Shown: positions 1 through 8,567 of the stretch, in pieces | Position numbering within the stretch: position 1 is the first letter of the stretch | Layout of the letters: every line of letters starts with the position of its first letter | DNA from: Paenibacillus massiliensis 2301065 = DSM 16942 | GTDB taxonomy: Bacteria > Bacillota > Bacilli > Paenibacillales > Paenibacillaceae | Length of the DNA stretch: 64,000 nt | Assembly: GCF_000377505.1 (NCBI RefSeq) | Contig: NZ_KB898186.1 | Coordinates: forward strand, 434,001-498,000 | Direction of reading: 5' to 3' | Notes under the pieces: generated by a model | Database searches by the model: none | Told to the model about the DNA's origin: nothing | Seen by the model: only the letters and a program-made list of their open reading frames with translations | Made by a program: the position numbers and the translations under genes

Positions 1-221
1 ATATGCTGCGCAGTCGTGGGGTCGAGCTACTCATCATTGCAGGCTTCGCGGCTGAGCATTGTGTGCTGTTCACCTTCAATGGTGCCAGTGAGCGGGGCTT
101 CAAGCCGGTTATATTGCAAAATGGTATCGTCAGTGCCAGACAGGACGTTATCACCTCTACCTATCGTGATCGCAATCTGATCTCCTATCCTGTCGTAGAA
201 GCGCTTGTGCAGCAGGGCTGA
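1..221 (+). CDS. Isochorismatase-family cysteine hydrolase, C-terminal part
   Basis: Only the last ~73 codons are present; the reading frame is open to the left edge, so the gene starts outside the window. The visible segment has the isochorismatase-fold signature GFAAEHCV, whose cysteine is the expected nucleophile, preceded by a buried strand (VELLIIAG) and followed by a helix and strand (GFKPVILQNG). The family hydrolyses amides or vinyl ethers (nicotinamidase, isochorismatase, N-carbamoylsarcosine amidase); the substrate cannot be told from this piece. The stop shares bases with the region leading into the next gene, which begins 38 nt later, so co-transcription is likely. Confidence 0.75.
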   Translation, partial: MLRSRGVELLIIAGFAAEHCVLFTFNGASERGFKPVILQNGIVSARQDVITSTYRDRNLISYPVVEALVQQG

Positions 222-259
222 TGTCCCTGTTACACCCAAGCGAACGGGAAGGTGAGCCT

Positions 260-505
260 ATGAAAAGTCTGTTTGAGCTTGTCAATGCGGTTACCGATGA
301 AGCTTCATTCCTCCACTTCTTGCAGGAGCTCGCGCAGGACAAGGCAGAGGGGCATGAGTGGGCTAATGAGTCTGTCGAGGCGTTTCTGGAGGCTGCTCAG
401 GAGTGGGGCAAAGCCTCTATTCAAGGCCTGGAGTATTATGAGAAGCCTCAGAATCCCTGGAAGCGATGTGCCCAGATGCTGTACATGGGCAAAATTTACG
501 AGTAG
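260..505 (+). CDS. DUF7660-like small protein
   Basis: An 81-residue soluble acidic protein of unknown function. The pattern SFLHFLQELAQD, then W-x-N-x(3)-EAFLEAAQEW, and the ending MLYMGKIYE resemble the DUF7660 family, small proteins often found near polymorphic-toxin or immunity-type genes. The in-frame ATG at 260 is preferred over the ATG at 221 because a GGAAGGTGAG ribosome binding site lies just upstream. It follows the isochorismatase-like gene closely and is followed by a strong hairpin. Family assignment is by recalled motif resemblance, not a search. Confidence 0.6.
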   Translation: MKSLFELVNAVTDEASFLHFLQELAQDKAEGHEWANESVEAFLEAAQEWGKASIQGLEYYEKPQNPWKRCAQMLYMGKIYE

Positions 506-534
506 CCCATAAAGCCATACATTGTTGAATAACA

Positions 535-593
535 AAGCGGACCCGCCCAGTCTCGGACTACGAGGACATGGCGTAGGGTCCGCTTCTTTTATT
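535..593. terminator. Bidirectional Rho-independent terminator
   Basis: AAGCGGACCC (535-544) pairs with GGGTCCGCTT (576-585) and is followed by a T-rich run. On the opposite strand the stem is followed by a T-containing run past 535. It lies between two convergent genes, so it probably serves both. Confidence 0.8.
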
Positions 594-1227
594 TAGGCTG
601 TTTGAATGTAGGCTGTTCAGATGATGGTTGCCGCTCAAGTACCGGTTCGGGTTGCTCCTTGGATGGCGGCAGCAAGAGTGCAGATGGCTCATGAGAATCA
701 GGGACCTCAAGCGGTTCAGTTGTGATTTGTGGCGTCTGTGCATCCTGGACCGCTGCCACGAGATTCCGTTGCTCCAGAAGATGCTTCGCTACCTCGTAGC
801 ATTCATCGACATGGCGATTGCCTATGATCCGCATAGCGGTATAGCCAATGGCTGCGGAGAGTCCTTGCCCGAGGATGGGCACAAATCGAGATACCTGCTT
901 GGTTGCAATCCTTACCCCCATTTTGCGAAGGAGTTGGAGAATCAGCTCATGCGTAACGACGCGACCAATGATCTTGCTGCCAACAGAAGTAATGAATCCA
1001 TAGATCATGGATTTGGTCTCGGCATCCAGGCCCTCTAGCTGTTCCTGTGATAGCTTGAATTTTTTATTAATTGAAGGTAGCAGCTCCATCAGGATACCCA
1101 CATCCGTCAGGACATCTGCTCCTGGAACCGGAAGCAGGGATACCGTACCGGATACTGCCGCTCTCTTGGCCACCATGGACCTGCATTCTTCCCGTATGAG
1201 ATCCAGCTCAGCGATCGTTTGCACCAT
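589..1227 (-). CDS. EcsC-like family protein
   Basis: A 212-residue protein resembling the EcsC family, named after the third gene of the Bacillus subtilis ecs operon, whose biochemical role is unclear. The N-terminal half has a hydrophobic segment with LLPVPGADVLTDVGIL, followed by a helical core and a second hydrophobic stretch (RFVPILGQGLSAAIGYTAM) suggesting membrane association. The last ~50 residues are Pro/Glu/Gln-rich low complexity. ATG at 1227 is chosen over GTG at 1236 because AAAGGAG then has an 8-9 nt spacing. It stands alone, convergent with the preceding gene. Confidence 0.6.
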   Translation of the reverse strand: MVQTIAELDLIREECRSMVAKRAAVSGTVSLLPVPGADVLTDVGILMELLPSINKKFKLSQEQLEGLDAETKSMIYGFITSVGSKIIGRVVTHELILQLLRKMGVRIATKQVSRFVPILGQGLSAAIGYTAMRIIGNRHVDECYEVAKHLLEQRNLVAAVQDAQTPQITTEPLEVPDSHEPSALLLPPSKEQPEPVLERQPSSEQPTFKQPK

Positions 1228-1409
1228 GGTAATCACTCCTTTAATAACAGATTCAGATGGATAAGATCGGTTATGCTGACTATTGTACCTTATACATACC
1301 CCAGAATGACATGTGTTGACTCGTTGGGACAGCTCGCACCGTTTATGGCCCTACCTCTTAGGGGTAATCTTATAGGGAGGCTTACATAGCTGCAATAGGA
1401 GGTGTGAGT

Positions 1410-2300
1410 ATGTTCCGCAAAGCGCTACTAATCTATAATCATCATGCAGGTAAGGCGGGTGCAGACAAACGTCTCGGTGATGCTGTAGCTGTCCTTGCTC
1501 CCCATATAGCGGAGCTTGTGCTGCGTCAGATCGAATCCCCCGGAGACGGCGAACGAATCTGTCGCAGTCTGTCGTCAGAGATAGAGGCTGTGTTCATCCT
1601 TGGAGGGGATGGCACGGTACATGAGTGTATGAATGGACTCGCTTCCCTGTCGCATCCTCCGAGTGTGGGCATTCTGCCTGGAGGCACCTGTAACGACTTC
1701 TCACGCTCACTCGGGATTTCCCAGGATATACCGGAAGCTGCTCGAATGCTGCTGGAGGGGACAAGCCGCAGCTTGGATATCGGGGTAGTCAATGACCGGA
1801 TATTTACGAATTTTTGCGGCATTGGCCTCATCACAGAGACCTCGGAAAATATTGATCCCACCCTGAAAAGCTCGCTTGGCAAGCTCAGCTATTTCATCAG
1901 CACACTACAGACGTTACGCAGTGCGCAGCCCTTCCGTTTCACAATGGTAAGTAATGGTGAGAGCAGGGAAGAGGAGGCGGTTATGATCCTGGTGGCGAAT
2001 GGCCGCTATCTGGGGACCCATCCCTTGCCGCTGCAGCCTGATTCCTTGTGCGATGGTCATCTCGATGTTCTCATTATTCGTGAAGCTGGATTACCCTTGC
2101 TGAAGGAACTGCTTGCACGAAAGTCGGAGGAGCCCTGGGAGCCCAAGGACAAGGCGATAGAATACTTTAGAGCCACTTCGCTTACGATTCAGACACATGA
2201 GCCAATGAAGGTGGATACGGACGGTGAGATTTATCTCCAGACACCTATAGAGCTGAGTCTGCTCTCTACACCGCTCAAGCTGTTGGTTGGAGCCGGATGA
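1410..2300 (+). CDS. Diacylglycerol/lipid kinase, YegS/BmrU type
   Basis: A 296-residue ATP-dependent lipid kinase of the YegS/Rv2252/BmrU group. The nucleotide-binding glycine-rich motif GGDGTVHECMNG lies near residue 65, followed by GILPGGTCNDFSRSLG, both diagnostic of the DAGK catalytic domain; the C-terminal half forms the usual beta-sandwich. In Bacillota such enzymes (DgkB-like) return diacylglycerol released by lipoteichoic acid synthesis to phosphatidic acid; whether this copy does so or acts on another lipid is not visible. ATG at 1410 has AGGAGGT at 1397-1403; an upstream in-frame GTG at 1404 is too close to it. A nucleoside hydrolase gene follows. Confidence 0.85.
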   Translation: MFRKALLIYNHHAGKAGADKRLGDAVAVLAPHIAELVLRQIESPGDGERICRSLSSEIEAVFILGGDGTVHECMNGLASLSHPPSVGILPGGTCNDFSRSLGISQDIPEAARMLLEGTSRSLDIGVVNDRIFTNFCGIGLITETSENIDPTLKSSLGKLSYFISTLQTLRSAQPFRFTMVSNGESREEEAVMILVANGRYLGTHPLPLQPDSLCDGHLDVLIIREAGLPLLKELLARKSEEPWEPKDKAIEYFRATSLTIQTHEPMKVDTDGEIYLQTPIELSLLSTPLKLLVGAG

Positions 2301-2430
2301 TCCGATAACTGTAACCCTTGAGCATAGCGACAGAAGCGCTGTCCCAAATCCTGCATTTACGGGCCCGTCTACTTTACGGCATAATATAGGAGACAGCTTC
2401 GAAATTGCAGGAACAGGAAGGAAGAGATCA

Positions 2431-3384
2431 ATGAGCAAGCGTAATGTATATTTCAATCATGATGGAGGCGTGGATGACCTCGTCTCATTATTTATGCTTT
2501 TGCAAATGGAAGATGTTCATCTGACAGGGGTATCCGTGATCCCGGCAGACGGCTATCTGGAGCCAGCTACGGATGCCAGTCGCAAAATTATTGACCGTTT
2601 TGGTCATGGAGCACAGGTAGAGGTAGCCAAGTCCAACTCCCGTGGCAAGAACCCTTTCCCGGCAGCATGGCGTCTCCATTCCTTCTATGTAGATGCCCTG
2701 CCTGTTCTCAATGAGACGGGTACGATGGAAGCTCCACTGTCCTCATTGCCTGCCCATCTTCACTTGATTGAGAAGGTACGTCAGGCTGATGGCAAGACGA
2801 CATTGCTGTTCACAGGCCCGCTCACGGATCTGGCTCGCGCACTGGATGAGGCGCCGGACGTAGAAGAGCGGATTGAGAAGCTGGTATGGATGGGTGGCAC
2901 CTTCGAGAAGGGTAATGTCGAGGAGCCAGAGCATGATGGGACTGCGGAATGGAACGTATTCTGGGACCCAGAGGCTGCCCTGCGTGTATGGCAGAGCGGG
3001 ATTCCCATTGACCTGGTCGCACTGGAGAGCACGAATAAAGTACCACTGACCCCTGCGGTACGCAGACTCTGGGCCAGCCAGCGCTGCTATGAAGGTGTTG
3101 ACTTCATCGGGAATTGCTATGCAGGCTGCCCGCCGCTGGTCTACAGTGAGACAAATTCTACTTACTATCTGTGGGATGTACTGACGACAGCTGCGCTTGG
3201 ACGTCCAGAGCTGGTACGCAGAAAGACCGTTCATTGTACGGTTATTGCAGATGGACCGAGTCAGGGCAGAACGGTAGCCCAGGCGGATGGCCGTCCGGTT
3301 GAGCTTGTATATGATACAGATCCGGATGCGTTCTTCACCTATATGACAGATCTCGGCAAGAAGGCAGCACCTAAGCGCTATTAA
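2431..3384 (+). CDS. Nucleoside hydrolase family protein
   Basis: A 317-residue protein of the inosine/uridine-preferring nucleoside hydrolase family, which cleaves the N-glycosidic bond of ribonucleosides. The Ca2+-binding N-terminal motif is present as NHDGGVDDLVSL, a divergent form of DxDxGxDD, and the central LLFTGPLTDLARAL and MGGTF blocks match the fold. The first motif aspartate position is Asn/His, so substrate range or activity may differ from classical IunH. ATG at 2431 is preceded by AGGAAGGAAG; a longer in-frame extension from 2287 overlaps the kinase gene and lacks family similarity. A perfect terminator follows. A second, more canonical nucleoside hydrolase lies at 10174. Confidence 0.85.
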   Translation: MSKRNVYFNHDGGVDDLVSLFMLLQMEDVHLTGVSVIPADGYLEPATDASRKIIDRFGHGAQVEVAKSNSRGKNPFPAAWRLHSFYVDALPVLNETGTMEAPLSSLPAHLHLIEKVRQADGKTTLLFTGPLTDLARALDEAPDVEERIEKLVWMGGTFEKGNVEEPEHDGTAEWNVFWDPEAALRVWQSGIPIDLVALESTNKVPLTPAVRRLWASQRCYEGVDFIGNCYAGCPPLVYSETNSTYYLWDVLTTAALGRPELVRRKTVHCTVIADGPSQGRTVAQADGRPVELVYDTDPDAFFTYMTDLGKKAAPKRY

Positions 3385-3410
3385 GTGATTACATTGGCTA
3401 TAGGAGCGGA

Positions 3411-3436
3411 GCGACCCAGAACGGGTCGCTTTTTCT
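3411..3436 (+). terminator. Rho-independent terminator after nucleoside hydrolase
   Basis: GCGACCC (3411-3417) and GGGTCGC (3423-3429) form a compact hairpin directly followed by TTTTTCTTT. Confidence 0.9.
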
Positions 3437-3616
3437 TTAGATAACAGAATTTATAACCTTTCAGTGGAGCTGGACGTTCCAATGGCTATAAGGAAAAATC
3501 TCCGCTAGATGCGGTCGGTCATCTGTGAAGGTACTTCGATAGCTGTATATCTTATAATTATGGCCTCTTTAGTTTGCAGTATAATGGTTCTATGCGTAAG
3601 GGAGGGTGCGAGAAAT

Positions 3617-4353
3617 ATGAAGGAGAAGATTGCAGCAGCTTACGATAGACTGTCTAAGGATTATGAACGAAATGTGGACGTGTACAGTGGACATAACGCC
3701 TATTACGAACGACCTGCTATGCTGAAGCTGATGCCTTCAGACATGAAGCAGCTCACGGTATTGGACGTCGGCTGTGCCGCAGGATGGTATACCGAACAAC
3801 TGCTCAGTCGAGGGGCCACAGTGACAGCTGTAGATCTGAGTGCAGAAATGGTGGAGGCATGCCAAAGCGCGTTGGCGACCAAGCCACTGTGCTTCAATGC
3901 GACTTGTCGGAGCCCCTTCCTTTTGAAAATGAATCATTCGATCTGATTGTCAGTTCCTTAACACTCCATTACATTGAGGATTGGAAGCCTACATTTCGCG
4001 AATTTCATCGTGTGCTGAAGGCAGGAGGGAGCCTGCTCTTCTCGGTGCATCACCCTTTTATGGATTTTACGCATTTCGACCGACCAGACTATTTCGCGCA
4101 TGAGCAGCTGCGTGAGGTGTGGCATAAGAAGGAGTCAGGTCCCGTGGAGGTCACGTTCTACAGGAGGCCGATTCAAGACATCATCAACGTAACTGTGGAA
4201 CAGTTCTCCATTCAATGTATGGTCGAGCCACAGCCTGTAATGGATAATAATGCAAGGGAAGCGTTTGAAATCGCCAATTGGTACGACAAGTGGTTCGAGC
4301 GACTGATGACCCATCCTCATTTTCTAGTCATTCATGCCCGCAAGCGCTCATAA
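3617..4353 (+). pseudogene. Class I SAM-dependent methyltransferase, frameshifted
   Basis: Two overlapping frames together encode one ~245-residue methyltransferase. The first (from ATG 3617) contains motif I, VLDVGCAAGWYTEQL, and the acidic loop VDLSAEMVEA; the second carries FENESFDLIVSSLTLHYIEDW and the VLKAGGSLLFSVHHPF strand. The switch falls near 3871 (CAAAGCGCGTTGGCGAC): adding back one G after GCGCG restores SAVGDQATVLQCDL in a single frame. So this is a one-base deletion, either a real inactivating mutation or a sequencing/assembly error. Substrate unknown; the fold is that of small-molecule methyltransferases (UbiE/Bsu YodH-like). A weak GGAGGG site precedes the start. Confidence 0.8.
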
Positions 4354-4413
4354 TACATCAAAGCAGAATATGTATTTACCAGGAATAAAGCTCTGATATT
4401 CTCAGGAGGAGTC

Positions 4414-5118
4414 ATGGATCGTATTGAATATTTGTCACAGTTCAACCTGCTGCGTTCGCTGTCCAGGGAGGATTTGATTGAGATGGATAAGCTGACCTCC
4501 GTCACAACGTATCCGAAGCATACGTACATCCAGACGCCCGATACTTTTGTTGAAGGGTTGTATTTTGTGAAGAGGGGAACCGTGCGGCTGTATCAGCTTA
4601 ATGAACAGGGAAAGCAGTTCACCTTGGATATTTTGAGTGAGGGGAATATCTTTGGCGAGATGGGTGATATATCGTTGGGAACGAGGCGATTATTGATTGA
4701 GGCGGTTGAGGACTGTGACATTTGCGTGATGGACCGGGAGCGGTTCGAGAGCTACCTCATTCAGCATCCAAGGTTCATGATGAATATGATCAAGGCCATG
4801 AGTCAACGCTTGTCTCAGCTGAGCAATCTGGCCCAACATCTGGCGCTGGGCAGGCTACACGATAAGATCATTCATGTGCTGGCTGAGCTTTCAGGACGCT
4901 ATGGTGTTCAGGATGAGGGCAATGATTATTGCCGTATCGATATGCCCCTGTCACATCAGGAGATTGCCCATTTCGTGGGCGCTTCGCGGGAGGCTGTCTC
5001 TGTGGCGCTGAAGGAGCTTGTGGAGGTGGATATGATTCGTACTGAATTCCGAACAGTATCTATCCGCTATGACATTCTTGCAGCAATACATGAAAATGCT
5101 ACTGACTACAGCTTGTAA
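4414..5118 (+). CDS. Crp/Fnr-family transcriptional regulator
   Basis: A 234-residue regulator with an N-terminal cyclic-nucleotide-binding-like beta-barrel (GLYFVKRGTVRLYQLNEQGKQFTLDILSEGNIFGEMG, residues ~45-90), a long dimer helix, and a C-terminal winged helix with the recognition-helix pattern HQEIAHFVGASREAVSVALKEL. It lacks the C-terminal cysteine cluster of B. subtilis Fnr, so oxygen sensing through that [4Fe-4S] site is unlikely. AGGAGG sits 5-6 nt before the ATG. Target genes are not evident; the Fnr-like box at 28308 could in principle be read by a regulator of this family, but nothing in the sequence links the two. Confidence 0.88.
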   Translation: MDRIEYLSQFNLLRSLSREDLIEMDKLTSVTTYPKHTYIQTPDTFVEGLYFVKRGTVRLYQLNEQGKQFTLDILSEGNIFGEMGDISLGTRRLLIEAVEDCDICVMDRERFESYLIQHPRFMMNMIKAMSQRLSQLSNLAQHLALGRLHDKIIHVLAELSGRYGVQDEGNDYCRIDMPLSHQEIAHFVGASREAVSVALKELVEVDMIRTEFRTVSIRYDILAAIHENATDYSL

Positions 5119-5240
5119 TCTAGATTACATCTATTGACTCCTTTCGTCTCGTATCCTTGGTGAAAGACCTGGATTCTATAACGAAATGGAGCGATTTCCA
5201 TGAAAGACACAATGAAACATAAGGTTGGAGGGTGCTGCTG

Positions 5241-6080
5241 ATGGTGCTCGACAACAAAGCTCTCATTCCAGAGGCTATAGTGCATCGGAAAGGAGCCCGT
5301 AAAGCCGGCGATATTCTACCCGAGGTGCTCGAATGGTTGAATTACGGTCGAATCGAGTCCGTCAATCTGACCGAATGGCTGGCTGTCGATCATATTCAGT
5401 TGCTCAAGCACGTTCTGAATGAATGTGGGCTACACCAACGAACTCATGAGGTAATGTCTGCCCTGGAGGGCATCATGGGACAGTCGACTATGAAGATGAT
5501 CCCCGCTATTGCTGGCGAATGGCTTGGAATTCTCCGGGAGCAGTCGGATCAAGAGCGTGCGAAGCTATTCGTGCACCTCTCGACGCATCGCTCGGATAGT
5601 GTACGGTGCTGGGCAGCCTACGTGGTAGGATTGGATCAGCTAGAGCTAGATTACAAGCTAGAGCTCATTCGTCCGTTCGCTGCAGATCTTCACTTTGGCG
5701 TGCGCGAACTCGCTTGGATGGCCATGCGGGAGACTATTTCACAGCAAGTGAAGCCAGCAATTCATCTGCTCAGCAATTGGGTGCTTGAGGAGGACGATAA
5801 CATTCGGCGGTTCGCCGTCGAGGCGACTCGTCCGCGCGGGGTGTGGGCTCGGCATATTGTGGAGCTTAAGGATAATCCAGCGTGGGGACTCCCCTTGTTG
5901 GAGCCGTTAAAATCGGATCCATCCAAATATGTGCAGGACTCGGTGGCCAACTGGTTGAATGATGCTGCTAAAACTTCGCCAGATTGGGTGGCTTTTGTAT
6001 GTGATGCATGGCTGAAGGCATCGGACGGGAAGACAACCAAGCGAATCACTATGCGTGCACAACGTAATTTGAAGTGCTAA
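5241..6080 (+). CDS. DNA-alkylation-repeat (AlkC/AlkD-like) HEAT-repeat protein
   Basis: A 279-residue all-helical HEAT-like repeat protein. The segment DDNIRRFAVEATRPRGVWARHI resembles the (R)RxxxEGTRPR signature of the AlkC/AlkD DNA glycosylase superfamily, which removes alkylated bases such as 3-methyladenine without base flipping. A helical repeat begins near residue 110 (SVRCWAAYVVGLDQ, GVRELAWMAMRE). The usual catalytic Asp/Trp residues cannot be placed confidently, so enzymatic activity is an inference. ATG at 5241 is chosen because GGAGGG (5227-5232) is at good spacing; an in-frame GTG at 5232 overlaps that site. Single-gene unit. Confidence 0.7.
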   Translation: MVLDNKALIPEAIVHRKGARKAGDILPEVLEWLNYGRIESVNLTEWLAVDHIQLLKHVLNECGLHQRTHEVMSALEGIMGQSTMKMIPAIAGEWLGILREQSDQERAKLFVHLSTHRSDSVRCWAAYVVGLDQLELDYKLELIRPFAADLHFGVRELAWMAMRETISQQVKPAIHLLSNWVLEEDDNIRRFAVEATRPRGVWARHIVELKDNPAWGLPLLEPLKSDPSKYVQDSVANWLNDAAKTSPDWVAFVCDAWLKASDGKTTKRITMRAQRNLKC

Positions 6081-6104
6081 TATGTGGAAGTGAGACGGAA
6101 GCTA

Positions 6105-6133
6105 TTGCAACAGATTCGCAGGAGCAGTATACT
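6105..6133 (+). promoter_or_regulatory. SigA-type promoter for the lysP leader
   Basis: -35 TTGCAA (6105-6110), exactly 17 nt, -10 TATACT (6128-6133). It lies ~100 nt upstream of the lysine riboswitch and would start transcription near 6140. Confidence 0.75.
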
Positions 6134-6240
6134 AAACGTCTATCTAGGAGGATACTGCCGTCTTATGTCAGTTACCTGAGCCTGGATGTGGATACTAACA
6201 ATAATGATAAATGAATACATGCAGATACACCTCATCCTAT

Positions 6241-6455
6241 GATGAGGTAGAGGTCGCGGATGTGATCAGTAAGCTGAGGGAGGCGTCAAGGAACCGCCTA
6301 TGAATTCAGCCGAAAGGCACATCCGCCGAAGTCCGCGGGACCGTTTCCTTGGTTCGTCCTGCGCGGCTGGGGCTGCTGCCGAAAGGAGCAGAACTGTCAC
6401 TGGAGATATGGCACCATTGTGTGTCAGACTCCTGTGTTGAGCTATCTTCATCATC
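6241..6455 (+). ncRNA. Lysine riboswitch (L-box)
   Basis: The stretch has the conserved L-box order: GATGAGGTAGAGGTCGCGG at the 5' side, AGTAAGC, a GCCGAAAGGC hairpin, then CGCCGAAG, a GGCTGGGG arm, a CTGTCACTGGAG arm, and GAGCTATCTTCATC at the 3' side closing P1 with the start. Lysine riboswitches bind L-lysine and usually switch off lysine synthesis or uptake genes by termination. Here a terminator hairpin follows at 6479 and the next gene is a LysP-like permease, which fits well. Individual tertiary-contact nucleotides were not verified by modelling. Confidence 0.88.
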
Positions 6456-6478
6456 AGGATAGGTGCGAACGTTCATGG

Positions 6479-6511
6479 AAGAACCGCGGCCTACAGCCTG
6501 CGGTTCTTTTT
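6479..6511 (+). terminator. Terminator of the lysine riboswitch expression platform
   Basis: AAGAACCGC and GCGGTTCT form a stem extended by GGC/GCC, followed by TTTTT. It lies 24 nt past the riboswitch P1 and well before the permease start, as expected for lysine-dependent premature termination. Confidence 0.85.
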
Positions 6512-6764
6512 GCTATACCTGGATGCAGGGGATTGCCGCTTGTGGTAAGCGCCTTGTGGGGAGCACGGAGTTCACCGAGATGAATGCTGACTGACTTTTG
6601 ATAGATGCCACGCAATGCTGATCTTCCTGATCGCATGTATGCTCCGTTGACCGCTGCTGAATCATTCTGATCCATCCTGGGGACCCTGAGCCTCATACGA
6701 TCGGTCGGGATTCACTCTCTGTGTGTCTGTTCGTTATCAGCTATTCAAGAAGGAGTGTTCTCAT
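6512..6764 (+). other. Leader spacer between terminator and lysP
   Basis: About 250 nt without a supported gene. An open minus-strand frame (6454-6696) has no recognisable product and no ribosome binding site and is taken as chance. The only clear element is the ribosome binding site AAGGAGTG (6749-6756) of the permease. Confidence 0.5.
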
Positions 6765-8300
6765 TTGCAAGCAAGCCATCATACAAGCAACAATCAGAGC
6801 GGTACCAACCATCATTCCAGCAATAACAGTAATAACAGCAACAGCAATCCTCCTACACTGAAGAAATCGTTGCGAGCTCGTCATATGACGATGATTGCAC
6901 TGGGTGGATCGATCGGAACAGGTCTGTTCCTCGCCAGCGGTACAGCGATCTCCAGCGCCGGTCCTGGCGGCGCACTGCTCGCTTATGCAGCGGTCGGCAT
7001 CATGGTCTATTTCCTGATGACCAGTCTGGGGGAGCTCGCGACGTTCATGCCGGACTCCGGGTCATTCAATACGTACGCAGCCCGCTTCGTTGATCCAGCT
7101 CTTGGGTTCGCTATGGGCTGGAATTTCTGGTACAACTGGGCGGTCACGATTGCTGCCGAGCTGGCAGCGGCCACGGTATTGATCAAGTACTGGTTCCCGG
7201 AGAGCAACTCGATGCTGTGGAGTCTGCTCTTCCTCGTGCTTATATTCGGGCTGAATGTCATGACTGTAAAAGGCTACGGAGAGTCCGAGTACTGGTTCGC
7301 GATTATTAAGGTCGCTACGGTGATTATCTTCCTGACGGTCGGGGTGCTGATGATCTTCGGCATTCTGGGCGGCGAGGCTGTCGGCTTCACCAATCTGACG
7401 ATAGGAGATGCCCCGTTCCATGGCGGATTCTTCGCTGTGCTTGGAGTCTTCATGGCAGCAGGCTTCTCGTTCCAGGGCACGGAGCTTATCGGAGTGGCTG
7501 CCGGGGAGAGTGAGGAGCCTGCCAAGAATGTTCCGCGTGCGATTCGGCAAGTATTCTGGCGCATCTTGATTTTCTATATCCTGGCTATTCTTGTCATCAG
7601 TCTGATTATCCCTTATACCCACCCGAATCTGCTCAAGGACGGGCTGGAGAACATCGGAGTCAGTCCGTTTACGCTCGTCTTCGAGAAGGCAGGTCTTGCG
7701 ATGGCGGCTTCGGTCATGAATGCAGTCATCCTGACCTCTGTCCTGTCAGCTGGTAATTCCGGGATGTATGCGTCAGCCCGGGTGCTCTACGCTCTCGCCA
7801 GAGACGGTAAGGCACCGCGTTTCCTGAAGCAGCTGAACAAGCGTGGTATCCCGATGAATGCGCTGCTGGTTACGACGGCTGTAGGTATGCTGGCCTTCCT
7901 CGCATCGCTCTTCGGAGATGGTGTCGTATATACCTGGTTGCTCAACGCCTCTGGCATGTGCGGCTTTATTACCTGGCTTGGTATTGCTATCAGCCACTAC
8001 CGCTTCCGCAAAGCCTACGTCGCACAGGGACGTGACCTAAGTGCACTGCCATACCGTGCGCGCTGGTTCCCGTTCGGACCGATATTTGCTTTTGTGCTCT
8101 GCATCATTGTGATTCTGGGACAGAATTATCAGGCCTTCACAGGGGATCGAATCGACTGGAACGGTGTACTGATCTCGTACCTTAGCGTACCGCTCTTCCT
8201 GGTGCTATGGCTGGGATACAAATGGATTCGCAGGACCCGTGTGGTTCCGTTGCTGGAGTGCGACTTTACGCCGCCTACCGATTCTGAGCCAAGCAAATGA
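6765..8300 (+). CDS. lysP: Lysine-specific permease-like amino acid transporter
   Basis: A 511-residue APC-superfamily amino acid permease with about 12 membrane helices. The start of the family fold, LKKSLRARHMTMIALGGSIGTGLFLASG, begins near residue 35; the helix with FSFQGTELIGVAAGESEEPAKNVPRAI is characteristic of the LysP/GabP/AroP group. Lysine specificity is inferred mainly from the lysine riboswitch upstream. TTG at 6765 is chosen because AAGGAGTG sits 8 nt before it; the alternative GTG at 6723 has no such site. The first ~33 residues are a Ser/Asn/His-rich cytoplasmic tail, absent from typical LysP and likely a low-complexity expansion. Transcription ends at a hairpin at 8375. Confidence 0.85.
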   Translation: MQASHHTSNNQSGTNHHSSNNSNNSNSNPPTLKKSLRARHMTMIALGGSIGTGLFLASGTAISSAGPGGALLAYAAVGIMVYFLMTSLGELATFMPDSGSFNTYAARFVDPALGFAMGWNFWYNWAVTIAAELAAATVLIKYWFPESNSMLWSLLFLVLIFGLNVMTVKGYGESEYWFAIIKVATVIIFLTVGVLMIFGILGGEAVGFTNLTIGDAPFHGGFFAVLGVFMAAGFSFQGTELIGVAAGESEEPAKNVPRAIRQVFWRILIFYILAILVISLIIPYTHPNLLKDGLENIGVSPFTLVFEKAGLAMAASVMNAVILTSVLSAGNSGMYASARVLYALARDGKAPRFLKQLNKRGIPMNALLVTTAVGMLAFLASLFGDGVVYTWLLNASGMCGFITWLGIAISHYRFRKAYVAQGRDLSALPYRARWFPFGPIFAFVLCIIVILGQNYQAFTGDRIDWNGVLISYLSVPLFLVLWLGYKWIRRTRVVPLLECDFTPPTDSEPSK

Positions 8301-8304
8301 GGTT

Positions 8305-8352
8305 CCAGATCCAATAAGTCCCGGGTCCAATAAGTCCTGGGCTCAATAAGTT
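8305..8352. repeat. Three imperfect ~17-bp tandem repeats
   Basis: After the permease stop, units built on CCAATAAGTCC(C/T)GGG recur three times (starting about 8310, 8327, 8344). Function unknown; they could be slippage products. Confidence 0.5.
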
Positions 8353-8374
8353 CCCAGACAGTGTGTACCCTCCT

Positions 8375-8425
8375 CCCTCTGCTGGCTAGTGTTTTGAGAA
8401 GCACAGTCTCAGAGGGGATTTTTTT
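8375..8425 (+). terminator. Terminator after lysP
   Basis: CCCTCTG (8375-8381) pairs with CAGAGGG (8410-8416) around an inner GTG/CAC hairpin, followed by a run of seven T. Confidence 0.65.
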
Positions 8426-8486
8426 AGGGTGAAATGGTGAATTGTTCGCTTTTTGCAGAAGTGAGCTATGGATTTTGGTATTTTAC

Positions 8487-8515
8487 TTGCTCTCTATTAT
8501 ATAATTATGTATAAT
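8487..8515 (+). promoter_or_regulatory. SigA-type promoter for the DUF2294 gene
   Basis: -35 TTGCTC (8487-8492), 17 nt, -10 TATAAT (8510-8515). The start codon of the next gene lies about 50 nt downstream. Confidence 0.75.
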
Positions 8516-8567
8516 CGAACGTGTTGGCGGTCCAAATGTACGTTAGTCTCTTGATGAGGGTGTGTTC

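Noticed and set aside
8305..8352. CRISPR-like array from short repeats
   Set aside because: Only three imperfect adjacent units with no spacers; same for the 14-bp repeats at 15555.
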